Assembly: GCF_015207735.1 (NCBI RefSeq)
Contig: NZ_JADEWG010000012.1
Location: 1 to 64,000 of the forward strand
Origin: [Phormidium] sp. LEGE 05292
GTDB taxonomy: Bacteria; Cyanobacteriota; Cyanobacteriia; Cyanobacteriales; Aerosakkonemataceae
Direction of reading: 5' to 3'
Length of the DNA stretch: 64,000 nt
The first letter of the stretch is position 1; every line of letters begins with the position of its first letter. The translations under genes and the position numbers were made by a program. Below the pieces are notes generated by a model. That model worked only from the letters and a program-made list of their open reading frames with translations, searched no databases and had not been told where the DNA came from. Shown in pieces: positions 48,312-57,499 of the stretch.

Positions 48312-49844
48312 TTAAGGTTCGGGAGTAATTGGTACACCATTTCTTAATCTGAGAATATTGCTGACAGCAATACTTTGCCCTGTTTGTAAACCTTCTTTGA
48401 CTTGAAAATTATTTCCTTGAACTGGCCCTAATTGCACGGTTGTTTGATTCACGGTCATTTGTGATTTCCCGTCCTTATCTTTACTTTCCTGTGCCACAAA
48501 TACGAAAGGTTGATTGCCAATTCTAGTGACAGATTCAGTGGGAATTAAAATTCCTGTGCCTTCGTTCCAAACAATTTTCGCTGTTACTGTTAGTTGATCT
48601 CTCAGATAATCTTTAACGTTAGGAAATACAGCTTTAGTTAAGATTGTTTGGCTTGCTCGATCGATTTGCGGTGAAATAAAGCTAATACTTCCAATAACGG
48701 CAGGTTTGTTATTTTGTGGATTAATAATTTGTACTGGTAAACCCAATTTTAGTTGCGGGGTGCGTTGCACGGAAACGGGAATTTGCAGTTCAAAAGCGTC
48801 GTTTTGAATAATACTTGTAACTTGCTGTCCGGTATTGACAAAATCTCCTACTCTGACTGGAATAGTCCCGACTACACCATTAATGGGGGCAACGACTTTG
48901 TTATAGCCCAGGGCTGTGTTTGCTGCTTTGACATTGGCTTCGGCTTGGGATACGCCTGCTTGGGCTTGAGCTACGGTAGCTTGAGCAGCTTTGATGTTGG
49001 CTTCGGCTTGAGTTACGGTAGCTTGGGCCGATCTGATGTTGGCTTGGGCTTGAGTTACGGTGGATTGAGCAGCTGTAACGTTGGCTTGAGCACTACTTAA
49101 GGATTTTTGAGCGGCTACTAGTTGTTGTCGGGCAACGTTGACGGCGGCTCTGGCATTATTTAGTTGGGCTGTTCTTTGGTCTAGCTCTTGTCTGGGTAAT
49201 GCTCCTTGATTGACTAGGGATTTGGCGCGATCGTAATTTACCTGCGCTAGCCGCAACTCTCCTTCCCTAGCTTGAATTTCGGCTCTCGCTGCTTCTACTT
49301 GTGCTTGTTGACGGGCTACATCTGCTTGGGCGGCGGTAACTCTGGCTTGGGCATTTGCCAAGTTGCTTTGTTGTGCTTTGACTTGGGCTTGGGCATTTGC
49401 TAAGCTGCTTTGTTGCCCTGTGACTTGGGCTTGGGCGTTGGCTAAGTTGCTTTTCTGTGCTTGAACTTGCGCTTGTGCCCCTTGCACATCTGCTTGACTT
49501 TTTTCGGGACTCAATAGCATTATTTGTTCCCCAGTTTTAACGCTTTGTCCTTGGGTAACATTTATTTGTTGAATGCGACCGCTGGTTTGCGGTGCTAATG
49601 AAACTCTTTTTACTGCTTGCAGTTGACCTTGGTATTGGGTTGTTTCTTCTATCTTGGTAGGTTCTATTTTTAGCAATTTGACAGGAACCGCAGCTGGTGG
49701 TGCTCCTGCTGTGGCGGCAGGTTGTTTCTTTTCACTACAGGCTGTACTTGTTAGAGAAACTAGTAAGACTGCACTTATTAGTTGAATCGGGAATGATACA
49801 TTAGCTTTTTTCGTAGTAGTAGTTGCAATATGAAGTTTTGTCAT
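48312..49844 (-). CDS. RND periplasmic adaptor (membrane fusion protein, AcrA type)
   Basis: A 510-residue adaptor. The N-terminal export signal ends near LTSTACSEKK; the Cys may be lipidated though the lipobox is weak. Lipoyl half-motifs (VSLAPQTSGRIQQINVTQGQSVKTG and VVAPINGVVGTIPVRVGDFVNTG) flank an exceptionally long alpha-helical hairpin (about 110-310). It is built from repeats such as NAQAQV, AQSTVTQAQANI and AEANIKAAQ, a low-complexity Ala/Gln coiled coil also visible as DNA repeats at 48,900-49,500. Beta-barrel and membrane-proximal domains follow. The gene is the first of the efflux operon. The antisense reading frame here is a by-product of the repeats. Confidence 0.92.
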   Translation of the reverse strand: MTKLHIATTTTKKANVSFPIQLISAVLLVSLTSTACSEKKQPAATAGAPPAAVPVKLLKIEPTKIEETTQYQGQLQAVKRVSLAPQTSGRIQQINVTQGQSVKTGEQIMLLSPEKSQADVQGAQAQVQAQKSNLANAQAQVTGQQSSLANAQAQVKAQQSNLANAQARVTAAQADVARQQAQVEAARAEIQAREGELRLAQVNYDRAKSLVNQGALPRQELDQRTAQLNNARAAVNVARQQLVAAQKSLSSAQANVTAAQSTVTQAQANIRSAQATVTQAEANIKAAQATVAQAQAGVSQAEANVKAANTALGYNKVVAPINGVVGTIPVRVGDFVNTGQQVTSIIQNDAFELQIPVSVQRTPQLKLGLPVQIINPQNNKPAVIGSISFISPQIDRASQTILTKAVFPNVKDYLRDQLTVTAKIVWNEGTGILIPTESVTRIGNQPFVFVAQESKDKDGKSQMTVNQTTVQLGPVQGNNFQVKEGLQTGQSIAVSNILRLRNGVPITPEP

Positions 49845-50038
49845 GTTTATTTTTGATTAAATTTGTCACTATGCCCCATTAACAGGATTGAATTATACAA
49901 GTTTTTTGCTCGGTATAGATAATTTTAAAGAATTTCTCAAGCTTGCAGTTACTCTAATACAACTGCACTAGAGATTTGGGGATCTAATTAGGGTAAAGAA
50001 TAAAGATATGAATTTTATAGGAACTTGAGGTTTGGGTG

Positions 50039-51310
50039 TCAAGCTTTGGGAGCTAAAACTGTTAACCCACCAGGAATACACTCAACTTCGATCGGTGTTG
50101 TACCAATAATTTCTCCGTCTACTACTACTTTTTGCGGGGGATTTGTGGTTAATTTAAGCCACTTAGCCCGTCCATGAATGACATTTTTATGTTCAAATTC
50201 AGTTCTAGTAATTGCTGCACCAAACATTCTTAGCATGGCGGAAACTGCGTCTAATTTGTTTTCCGGCGTGGCGATCGTAACATCTAGTAATCCATCATCA
50301 AATATTACTTGTCCTGCACCTTGAGCTAATACGGAAGTTGGTGGTGCGGCATTAGCTATTGTAATTGCTGTTGCTTGAAAATTATAATTTTTTCCTTCTT
50401 CAGTTTCGATTTCTGTGTCAAAGAGAACTGATTCATCAAGTAGTTGCCAACCTGCCATTAAGTATGCCATTGCACCCCACTGATCTTTTAATTCTCGACT
50501 AGCTCTTTCTACTGTTGCAGCTTCGTAACCTATGCCTGCTAATAAAATCATTGGTAAGCCATTACATCTAGCAACGTCTACTGTACGAGTGTTGTTGGCT
50601 AAGATGATTTGACAGGCATTTCTAATTGGTAATAATCTAGGAATTCCTAAAGAAACGGCAAAGGCATTAGCAGTTCCTCTGGGAATAATTCCTAATGGAA
50701 TGCCACTACCAATTAAGGCTCCGGCAACTGCGGAAACTGTGCCATCTCCACCGGAAGCAATTATTATATCGGCTTTGGTGGCGATCGCTCTTTCTGCCAA
50801 ACTAACAGGATCGACTTCTGGTTCGGTAAAGTGAATTTGTAAATGTAAATGTGGTTCTAATAATTCCCGAATTAATGTTAACTCTTGTTCGGCGTTACCT
50901 TGCCCAGCAACGGGATTATAGATTAAATGGGCAACTAAGGTTTTGGCTAGGGAAGTTGCGATCGCCTCTGCGGTTGATAAATTAGTCGCTATGGCAACAT
51001 TATGAACCTGACAAACTTGTAAAATTGTCTGTACGTTCGGTTCATAAGGTTGGACATAAAAAGACTCCACTAAGAAGATCACCGCAATCACATTACCTGT
51101 TACCACTTCGGCGGCAATTTGTACATCTCCGCCCCTACTACCAGCAGCCAGTTTTTCTACATTCAACCCGGTTTCTGCGGCAATGCGTTCTCCTGTATTA
51201 GCTGTGGCAATTAATTTGTAACGCCCTAGCAAAGGTGCGTGTTTTCTAGCAAAGTTAACTAGATCATCTTTCTTGGCATCATGAGCAATTAAGGCAATTG
51301 TTGCAGGCAT
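50039..51310 (-). CDS. Methylglyoxal-synthase-like / diacylglycerol-kinase fusion protein
   Basis: A 423-residue fusion. Residues 1-125 match methylglyoxal synthase (IALIAHDAKK, TANTGERI, GSRGGDVQ, AIATNLSTA). Residues about 128-423 are a lipid/diacylglycerol-kinase catalytic domain (LIYNPVAGQGNAEQEL, nucleotide motif ASGGDGTVSAV, IPRGTANAFA). Compared with E. coli methylglyoxal synthase, His19 and Asp71 are kept, but Asp91 reads Glu, His98 reads Tyr and Asp101 reads Asn. The N-terminal domain is thus probably not a working synthase and may be a phosphate-compound sensor. The kinase part looks intact. ATG at 51310. Confidence 0.88.
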   Translation of the reverse strand: MPATIALIAHDAKKDDLVNFARKHAPLLGRYKLIATANTGERIAAETGLNVEKLAAGSRGGDVQIAAEVVTGNVIAVIFLVESFYVQPYEPNVQTILQVCQVHNVAIATNLSTAEAIATSLAKTLVAHLIYNPVAGQGNAEQELTLIRELLEPHLHLQIHFTEPEVDPVSLAERAIATKADIIIASGGDGTVSAVAGALIGSGIPLGIIPRGTANAFAVSLGIPRLLPIRNACQIILANNTRTVDVARCNGLPMILLAGIGYEAATVERASRELKDQWGAMAYLMAGWQLLDESVLFDTEIETEEGKNYNFQATAITIANAAPPTSVLAQGAGQVIFDDGLLDVTIATPENKLDAVSAMLRMFGAAITRTEFEHKNVIHGRAKWLKLTTNPPQKVVVDGEIIGTTPIEVECIPGGLTVLAPKA

Positions 51311-51448
51311 AATTAATATTGGTAAATTTAGTATATTATAGTTGCTAAATAAAAAACTCTATCCTATATTATATGCAATCCATCTATAAAACAAAATTCG
51401 GATTGGCAGAATATGTTTGCCAACCCGAAACTTGCTTCTTAAGTTAGC

Positions 51449-51958
51449 TTAGGAAGCAGTAGCGGGAGTAGTGCTAGTACCACTCAAAGCATCTTGCAAT
51501 TTCTTTTCTGCATCATTAGACAGAGAAGTTCGCAATACTTTGGCATTATATTTCTGTAGTTCTGGTAACACCTTTTCGGGTGTTGCTTTTCTAACTAAAA
51601 CAAACAGTGCCGAAGTGCCAGGTTGCATTGACTGTGCTAATTCTCTCATAAATTGGTCATTAACACCAATGTCAGATAAAGCACCACCAAGAGCACCGGA
51701 AGCAGCACCCACTGCGGCACCCAAAATCGGCATTAAGAAAAGAGTCCCAATTAACAAACCCCAAAAGCTACCACTAATTGCCCCTGTAGCTGTTAAGTCT
51801 ACTGCTTGTTTGAGCTTAACTTTGCCTTCTTTGTTCTTAACTACTACTGCGGCATCTTCTAAATCAACTAAATGCTCAACTTGCATTTTAGCTAAGGTAA
51901 GACGAGCTTCTTCGGCTTTATACTCGTCATCAAAACCAAGTACAATTAATTCACTCAT
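51449..51958 (-). CDS. DUF1269 family membrane-associated protein
   Basis: A 169-residue DUF1269 protein of unknown function. It starts MSELIVLGFDDEYKAEEARLTLAKM. A glycine/alanine-rich hydrophobic segment (about 70-105, TGAISGSFWGLLIGTLFLMPILGAAVGAASGALGGAL) could insert in the membrane, followed by a soluble part with LFVLVRKATPEKVL. I chose the ATG at 51958 because AGGAG lies 13 nt upstream and the family begins there; a longer in-frame form to 51994 adds 12 residues without support. It is 138 bp upstream of the fusion kinase gene on the same strand. Confidence 0.8.
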   Translation of the reverse strand: MSELIVLGFDDEYKAEEARLTLAKMQVEHLVDLEDAAVVVKNKEGKVKLKQAVDLTATGAISGSFWGLLIGTLFLMPILGAAVGAASGALGGALSDIGVNDQFMRELAQSMQPGTSALFVLVRKATPEKVLPELQKYNAKVLRTSLSNDAEKKLQDALSGTSTTPATAS

Positions 51959-52123
51959 GATGCTCAAAAAACTCCTGTTTAATGGGGAAAACAAAGATTG
52001 AAAATCTAGTTTTTGTTCCTGGCTTAAAATTTCTCAACTATTTTCTTAAGTTTGTGTGAAGTTAATAGCTGTGTACTACTGATATTGTGCAATAGTAATG
52101 TAAGCCATTATATTTTTTATCGT

Positions 52124-53905
52124 ATGTTTCTCATCACATCATCCACCTTAAGAAATAAAAAGCCTCAGTCTGTTAAGCCAGTGGCTAGTTCAACAGAAAG
52201 AAAGAAAAATTTATTAAGTTTTTTGTCTATCTGTTGTGTTTTTACTTTAGGTATTGGAGCAACAGCCTTAAGACCTAAACCAGTTTTAGGTGCAGAAAAA
52301 ATTGTTATATCTTATGGCGTATTTGAATTTTCCTTACCAGTAAATTCTTTGGAAAAATTTGCTAAAACTGGCGAAGTCGATCGAGATTTAAGTTTTTATG
52401 CTAGGTTCCTCAAAGAAGATGGGTTAGCCAATTTCCGAAAATTCTTGCAAAGACGTTTCGATGTTACTCCTGTAGTAATGTCCCAATTAACATACGCACC
52501 AATTGGAGTCGATGTACTGCAAAAATTAGGAAATGTGATTCGCACAGGAAGCAGATTAGATGGATTTCATGCCCTGCGAGCCGCTTTAATTTTATCAGCG
52601 GCTGACCCAGAAGGGATGACGATAGTTAATATTATGCGAAAGTTTCCTACGTCGGAAATTTACATGGATGCTAGACAATTATTAGAATTACAAGCGCAGT
52701 TTACCACACTTTTTGATTATCAAAAAGCAGCTGTAGCTGCTGTTTCCCAAGCAACAGAACAAGAAGCACAATCAAGTCCTAATATTCCCTCACTTGGTAA
52801 TTTGACAAAACCAGGAAGATTTCGCTTTTACCACCGTACATTACAATTAACTCGGAATCGTCAACCTTTAGTGGGAACTAATTCTCAACATAGTTTTCGT
52901 GTTGAGTTATACATCCCGGAAGGGTTATCTCAAAGAGCACCAGTGGTGGTAATTTCTCATGGTTTAGGTTCCGATCCAAAAGGATTTGCTTATTTGGGGC
53001 AACATTTAGCTTCTCATGGTTTTGTAGCTGTTTTACCGCAACATATTGGTAGTGATGCGGCAAAGAGAGAAGCTTTTCTTTTAGGGATAGGTAGCAGCAG
53101 TACCGATCCTATGGAATTTGTCGATCGCCCATTAGATATTAAGTATACTCTCGATCAATTAGAAAGGTTATCCCAAGGGGAATTAGCCGGAAAAATGAAT
53201 CTGCAACAAGTTGGGGTAATAGGACATTCTTATGGAGGTTATACTGCTTTAGCATTGGCAGGAGCTAAATTCAATCAAGCCCGAATAGCGCAAGCTTGTA
53301 GCAACAGAAAAGTCAGTCTCAATGCTTCTATATTTTTACAATGTTTAGCAACAGATTTGCCTCCTGTAACTGAGAATTTCAGAGACCCGAGAATTAAAGC
53401 TGTAATTGCACTTAATCCCTTAACTAGTATAGTTTTTGGGCCTGAAGGTATGAGTAATATTCAAATTCCGACCATGATTTTAGGTGGTAGTGCTGATATT
53501 ATTACTTCGGTAGTTCAAGAACAAATTCAACCTTTTATTTGGATGAAAAATCCCGAAAAATATCTATCAGTGGTTATTCCCAGTGGACACGCTGCTGCCG
53601 ATCAATTTGATGGTACAGATAACCAACCAGCACCGAACACTTTGGGATTTTTATTGTCTGGTCGAGACCCTAAATTAGCACGAGATTATATTAAAGGTTT
53701 AAGCCTAGCCTTTATGCAAGCTTACCTCAACGATCGCTCAGAATATAAAGATATTATTAATGCGGCTTATGCTCAATCTGTTAGTCGAGAACCGCTTAAA
53801 TTAGATCTAATTCGTTCTTTAACTCCCGAACAATTAGAACAATCTTTTGGTGGCAAACCACCAATTCCAATCATTCCTAAACCTGTAACTACCGATCGCC
53901 GTTAG
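52124..53905 (+). CDS. Alpha/beta hydrolase with N-terminal DUF1400 domain
   Basis: A 593-residue exported or membrane-anchored hydrolase. A basic N-terminus and hydrophobic segment (about 30-50) act as signal or anchor. Then comes the cyanobacterial DUF1400 region (about 55-190, EKIVISYGVFEFSLPVNSLEKFAKTG), and an alpha/beta hydrolase (about 240-560) with oxyanion motif ISHGLGSDP and nucleophile S369 in GHSYGG. The C-terminal His is likely in PSGHAAADQF. The substrate is unknown; relatives are annotated as lipases or dienelactone-hydrolase-like. The ATG at 52124 is chosen over a GTG at 52052, because the latter adds a Cys-rich stretch with no similarity. Confidence 0.83.
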   Translation: MFLITSSTLRNKKPQSVKPVASSTERKKNLLSFLSICCVFTLGIGATALRPKPVLGAEKIVISYGVFEFSLPVNSLEKFAKTGEVDRDLSFYARFLKEDGLANFRKFLQRRFDVTPVVMSQLTYAPIGVDVLQKLGNVIRTGSRLDGFHALRAALILSAADPEGMTIVNIMRKFPTSEIYMDARQLLELQAQFTTLFDYQKAAVAAVSQATEQEAQSSPNIPSLGNLTKPGRFRFYHRTLQLTRNRQPLVGTNSQHSFRVELYIPEGLSQRAPVVVISHGLGSDPKGFAYLGQHLASHGFVAVLPQHIGSDAAKREAFLLGIGSSSTDPMEFVDRPLDIKYTLDQLERLSQGELAGKMNLQQVGVIGHSYGGYTALALAGAKFNQARIAQACSNRKVSLNASIFLQCLATDLPPVTENFRDPRIKAVIALNPLTSIVFGPEGMSNIQIPTMILGGSADIITSVVQEQIQPFIWMKNPEKYLSVVIPSGHAAADQFDGTDNQPAPNTLGFLLSGRDPKLARDYIKGLSLAFMQAYLNDRSEYKDIINAAYAQSVSREPLKLDLIRSLTPEQLEQSFGGKPPIPIIPKPVTTDRR

Positions 53906-53966
53906 CGGTAATCTGTTAGTTAAATTACTGTTTGATAAATTACTTTAAAGAAGTTAGGAGGAAAAA

Positions 53967-54224
53967 ATGGAAATCGATCGTCCTAATGCTAAAGAACCAA
54001 CTGCCGAAGAGTTAGCACAACTAGAAAGACTCAAAGGTATCATTGAAAAAGCAATGGCAGATGGCAAAATTACTTCCCATGAGTATCAAAACATTAAAAA
54101 AGAAATTTATGCTCATGGAAAAGTTTCTACCGATCAATTTTATCGGGAAATTGAATTGTACAGAAGTTTAGTGCAAGAAAAGCTAGAAAAAGGAGAATTA
54201 GAGTACGACGCGCCAGGAATGTAA
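53967..54224 (+). CDS. Conserved small acidic helical protein
   Basis: An 85-residue soluble protein with a strong ribosome binding site (AGGAGG, 5 bp before ATG 53967). It is predicted to be nearly all helix (AEELAQLERLKGIIEKAMADGKITSHEYQNIKKEIYAHG), with a DGKIT turn resembling a TerB- or EF-like loop. Function unknown. The strong ribosome binding site and clean codon use make it a real gene. It is 61 bp after the hydrolase gene, in the same direction. Confidence 0.8.
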   Translation: MEIDRPNAKEPTAEELAQLERLKGIIEKAMADGKITSHEYQNIKKEIYAHGKVSTDQFYREIELYRSLVQEKLEKGELEYDAPGM

Positions 54225-54227
54225 GTT

Positions 54228-54331
54228 ATACCAATTCTCCGTAAAATTCTGCTTAATCATTGCCCCTCCCCGTAGACGGGGAGGGGTTTGGGGTGGGGTG
54301 AATTAAGCGCATCTTCATAGAGAATTGGTAT
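54228..54331. repeat. MITE-like inverted-repeat element with strong inner hairpin
   Basis: ATACCAATTCTC (54228-54239) is the exact reverse complement of GAGAATTGGTAT (54320-54331). Inside is the hairpin CCCCTCCCCGT (54263-54273) / ACGGGGAGGGG (54276-54286), also found at 40285-40308. It may also terminate transcription of the preceding small gene. Confidence 0.6.
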
Positions 54332-54481
54332 TAGTAGGGTGTGTTAATAACGCACCCCTATAGCTTCCTTAACTATTCCTCAATCGTAAAATTTGATTAA
54401 ATATCATTGCAAGATGGTAAAATCTGCCAGGTAAACAAGGTAGAATGCTTTCCTAACTTCTAGAGCATTGATTAATAACAA

Positions 54482-55105
54482 ATGCTTAACTTACTTGAAT
54501 CAAATTCTCCTCCAAGTGTGCGGCGCATTGCTACAGAAATGCGACTAATTGGCTGGACAGGTTTTTGGTTACAAATGTTTTTTGGTTTTATTCCCATTAG
54601 TTTCGCAATATCTTTTCTGTTTATTCCCAGAAATCCTAATAAATTGGGTGGTTCTGGAAGCGTAGCCTTCTTTTTTGGTTATGCTTCGTTAATTGCCCTA
54701 ATTTTCACTCTCTATTGGTGTTTTCGTTATACGAGAATTGGGCAAAGATTACCAAATCCTGATATACGTCCCTCTAGAGTAGAAGTAATTCGCACTTTAT
54801 CAATTGGCTTACTTGTGAATCTAGCGGGAATGATTTTTGCGGTAATTGTTGCTATGTACCAAGTGAATAATTTGTTGGTTAAGCTACTATCATTGCCTCA
54901 AGGATCATCTACAATATTTACTCCCACTCAGGGGGCAGCTGTGATGGCAAGAGTGCCAATTACGCCATTACAAATGATGGGATTGCAAGCGGTAATTAGT
55001 GCGATCGCAGCCCAAATAATTGGCTTAATTGTCTCCCTCTGGTTGTTACATCGAGTCAACCAACGCCCAGCTATGGAAATCAAGGAAAACTACGACAATG
55101 AATGA
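54482..55105 (+). CDS. DUF3611 family membrane protein
   Basis: A 207-residue integral membrane protein of the cyanobacterial and plastid DUF3611 family, function unknown. Four membrane segments are visible (about 25-50, 62-85, 105-128 and 168-192). It starts MLNLLESNSPPSVRRIATEMRLIGWTGFWLQMFFGF, where the RRIATEMRLIGWTGFW part is typical of the family. Its last 8 bp overlap the next gene (ATG 55098), so the two are coupled translationally. Confidence 0.82.
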   Translation: MLNLLESNSPPSVRRIATEMRLIGWTGFWLQMFFGFIPISFAISFLFIPRNPNKLGGSGSVAFFFGYASLIALIFTLYWCFRYTRIGQRLPNPDIRPSRVEVIRTLSIGLLVNLAGMIFAVIVAMYQVNNLLVKLLSLPQGSSTIFTPTQGAAVMARVPITPLQMMGLQAVISAIAAQIIGLIVSLWLLHRVNQRPAMEIKENYDNE

Positions 55106-56150
55106 ACCGCCTAAAAATAGTATTTGGCAACAACTCAGTAACTCATCGCGAGTTCGTTCTTTACTAATGTTTTTGCTTCTGTTTATTTGTGGTTGGGCAT
55201 TTATACAGTTAATCACTTACTTTAGTACGCTGATTTTTGTGTTTACTACAGCGTCAATTGCCGCAGCTTTACTTAATTATCCAGTTAACTGGCTTTCTCG
55301 CTTAGTTCCGCGAAAAATAGCTGTAACAGTAGTTTTTCTCGTTAGTTTATTATTGATAATAACTTTTGTTGTCACTGTCGGTTTAGAAATTTTAAATCAG
55401 GGACAAGGATTGGTAGCAAGAATTAAAGAATTTATCGATACTGCTGAACCTGTTATCCCATCATTAAGAAATTTGAGAATAGAAGAAAATTTGGATAGAA
55501 TTTTGAAAACCCTCCAGTCAGGTTTAATTACTGGCTTAGGTTTTGTACAAGCTTTATTTTCCAATTTTCTTCTGTTTATCATTATTGCTGTCATTTGTTT
55601 ATATATGTTATTTGATGGCAGCAGAATTTGGCATACAGTTTTAAAACTAGTACCTTTGGATGTACGCGATCGCTTTGCCTACAAAACCCAAAAAAGCTTT
55701 TTAGGCTTCTTTCGCGCCCAACTAACCTTAATGGCATTTCTCACCATTGCCAGTTTAATTGTATTCAATATTTTGGGAATTAGATATTCTTTAATTTTGT
55801 CGCTAGTTATCGGAATTATGGACGCTATACCCGGAATTGGTGCAACTTTGGGAGTGCTGATAGTCACCACATTAGTATTATCTTCCCAAAGCTTTTGGAT
55901 GGCGGTAAAAGTTTTAGTAGCTTGTATTGTATTACAACAAATTCAAGATAACTTTATCTCTCCCAAAATCATGAAAGATTCGCTGAATTTACATCCAGTA
56001 TTGTTATTTTTTGCCATATTTGTCGGCGAAAGAGTCGCTGGAGTTTTGGGTATTTTTCTCTCAATCCCGATTGCTGCTATGATTGCAACTTGGACTGATG
56101 AAAAAGATAGTCCTGAACTAAAATTAGAACCAAAACTAGAAGAAGACTAA
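55098..56150 (+). CDS. AI-2E family transporter (PerM-like)
   Basis: A 350-residue membrane protein of the AI-2E/PerM family with about eight helices. Named for E. coli TqsA, its members include Na+/H+ antiporters and other permeases, so the substrate is not predictable. The family region GIMDAIPGIGATLGVL and IQDNFISPKIMKDSLNLHPVLLFFAIFVGERVAG is clear near residues 240-320. ATG 55098 is used since it overlaps the DUF3611 stop; a longer GTG-started frame from 55029 lies inside the previous gene and is not credible. Confidence 0.88.
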   Translation: MNEPPKNSIWQQLSNSSRVRSLLMFLLLFICGWAFIQLITYFSTLIFVFTTASIAAALLNYPVNWLSRLVPRKIAVTVVFLVSLLLIITFVVTVGLEILNQGQGLVARIKEFIDTAEPVIPSLRNLRIEENLDRILKTLQSGLITGLGFVQALFSNFLLFIIIAVICLYMLFDGSRIWHTVLKLVPLDVRDRFAYKTQKSFLGFFRAQLTLMAFLTIASLIVFNILGIRYSLILSLVIGIMDAIPGIGATLGVLIVTTLVLSSQSFWMAVKVLVACIVLQQIQDNFISPKIMKDSLNLHPVLLFFAIFVGERVAGVLGIFLSIPIAAMIATWTDEKDSPELKLEPKLEED

Positions 56151-56305
56151 GAAACTTTAGATTAAATAATTCACGATTAGTGTTCAGAGTGCGGCTTGAC
56201 CTTAATATATAGCAGAAGGCAGAAGGCAGAAGGGAAAAACCGTAAAAACAAGGGTTCTGGTTTTTCATCTTGCCTTCACTTCTATCCTGATTTGAGTTAC
56301 TAGCT

Positions 56306-57403
56306 TCAAACTCTGACTAACTCTGCCATCAACTCAGCAACAGGTATAATCCGTTCCGCACGTCCAGCATTACTACCGGAAAAAACCAAACCATTTTCCA
56401 CATCACCCCGCGCTGCTTTGTCCAACGCCTGAACAATGCAATAAAGTTCTCCAGCTTCTCGGAAACGGCAAACTTGTAAACAGTTTAACTTACATCCTTT
56501 TTCTGATGGTGCAGAATCGGACATTGCCTTTTCCACAAAGGGGTTTAGTAACGCCCGTCCTGGCAATCCCACTGGACTTTTCACTACTACTACATCTTCC
56601 GGTTGCGCGTGCAAATGAAATTCTTTATAACGAATATCAGCATCACACTCGTCTGTAGTAATAAAACGAGTACCCATTTGCACCCCACTTGCCCCTAACT
56701 CTAGCATCCTCTCGATATCGGCCCGATCCCAAACACCGCCCGCTGCAATCACTGGAATCTGTTTACCAAGTTCGTTAGTCAAATAATTTACCAGTTCAGG
56801 AATCACCTGTTCTGCTTCTAAGGCTGGATCGTCCAGTTCTTCGTACTTCGCGCCTAAATGTCCCCCAGCATTATTGGGATTTTCCACGACAAAGGCATCC
56901 GGCAGCCGTTTGTACTTTTGTTCCCATTTCCGGCAAATCACCCTAGCTGCACGAGTGGTGGAGACGATCGGCACTAACGCCACTTCTGGATATTCTAAAG
57001 TGTATTCCGGCAACTGAAGCGGCAAACCTGCACCAGAAATAATTAAATTTACCCCTTGTTCTGCCGATGTGCGAATCAAAGTTTCATAATCTCGTGCCGC
57101 TACCATCACATTGACACCGATAATTCCATTCGGGCTAAGTTCGCGGGCTTTTTTGATTTCATCAATCAGCGCCAGTCGATTCGCTGCAAAAAACTCTTCT
57201 CTTCTCTGTCTAGCGTTCGGCTGGTTAATGTCGAAGTAAGGCGAGTTGAGCCCTAATCCTACCGCTGAGACGATCCCGATTCCTCCGGCATTAGCCACCG
57301 CAGCGGCGAGATTTGCTCCAGAAATGCGAATACCCATTCCTCCTTGGACGATCGGGTAACGAGCAATGTGTTGACCAATTTGTAATGAAGGTAATGTTTG
57401 CAT
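56306..57403 (-). CDS. NAD(P)H-dependent flavin oxidoreductase / nitronate monooxygenase family
   Basis: A 365-residue FMN-binding TIM-barrel protein of the nitronate monooxygenase / 2-nitropropane dioxygenase family. Motifs seen: IVQGGMGIRISGANLAAAVANAGGIGIVSA near the N-terminus, VENPNNAGGHLG, PVIAAGGVWDRADIERMLELGASGVQMGTRF and the C-terminal Cys-containing loop CKLNCLQVCRF. The last has several Cys not typical of simple nitronate monooxygenases; the reaction is therefore uncertain. It is soluble, with ATG at 57403. It is divergent from the HdrB-like gene across a 285-bp gap containing a perfect palindrome. Confidence 0.85.
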   Translation of the reverse strand: MQTLPSLQIGQHIARYPIVQGGMGIRISGANLAAAVANAGGIGIVSAVGLGLNSPYFDINQPNARQRREEFFAANRLALIDEIKKARELSPNGIIGVNVMVAARDYETLIRTSAEQGVNLIISGAGLPLQLPEYTLEYPEVALVPIVSTTRAARVICRKWEQKYKRLPDAFVVENPNNAGGHLGAKYEELDDPALEAEQVIPELVNYLTNELGKQIPVIAAGGVWDRADIERMLELGASGVQMGTRFITTDECDADIRYKEFHLHAQPEDVVVVKSPVGLPGRALLNPFVEKAMSDSAPSEKGCKLNCLQVCRFREAGELYCIVQALDKAARGDVENGLVFSGSNAGRAERIIPVAELMAELVRV

Positions 57404-57499
57404 AAGTTTCTAGTGTTGAATAGATCGGCTAGCTTGGGTATAAATACTTTTTATTGATTTTACAGCTAAATAGTTAAAAAGCTATTGATTGATGGTAAG

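Noticed and set aside
48753-49100. 115-codon frame antisense to the efflux adaptor
   Set aside because: A Gly/Ser/Leu-rich low-complexity mirror of the coiled-coil repeats; the adaptor on the other strand is clear.
50936-51310. Active methylglyoxal synthase
   Set aside because: Three active-site positions differ from the characterised enzyme, so the domain is described only as synthase-like.
51471-52001. 176-codon frame antisense to DUF1269
   Set aside because: It mirrors the Gly/Ala-rich coding strand; the DUF1269 family is recognised on the minus strand with a ribosome binding site.
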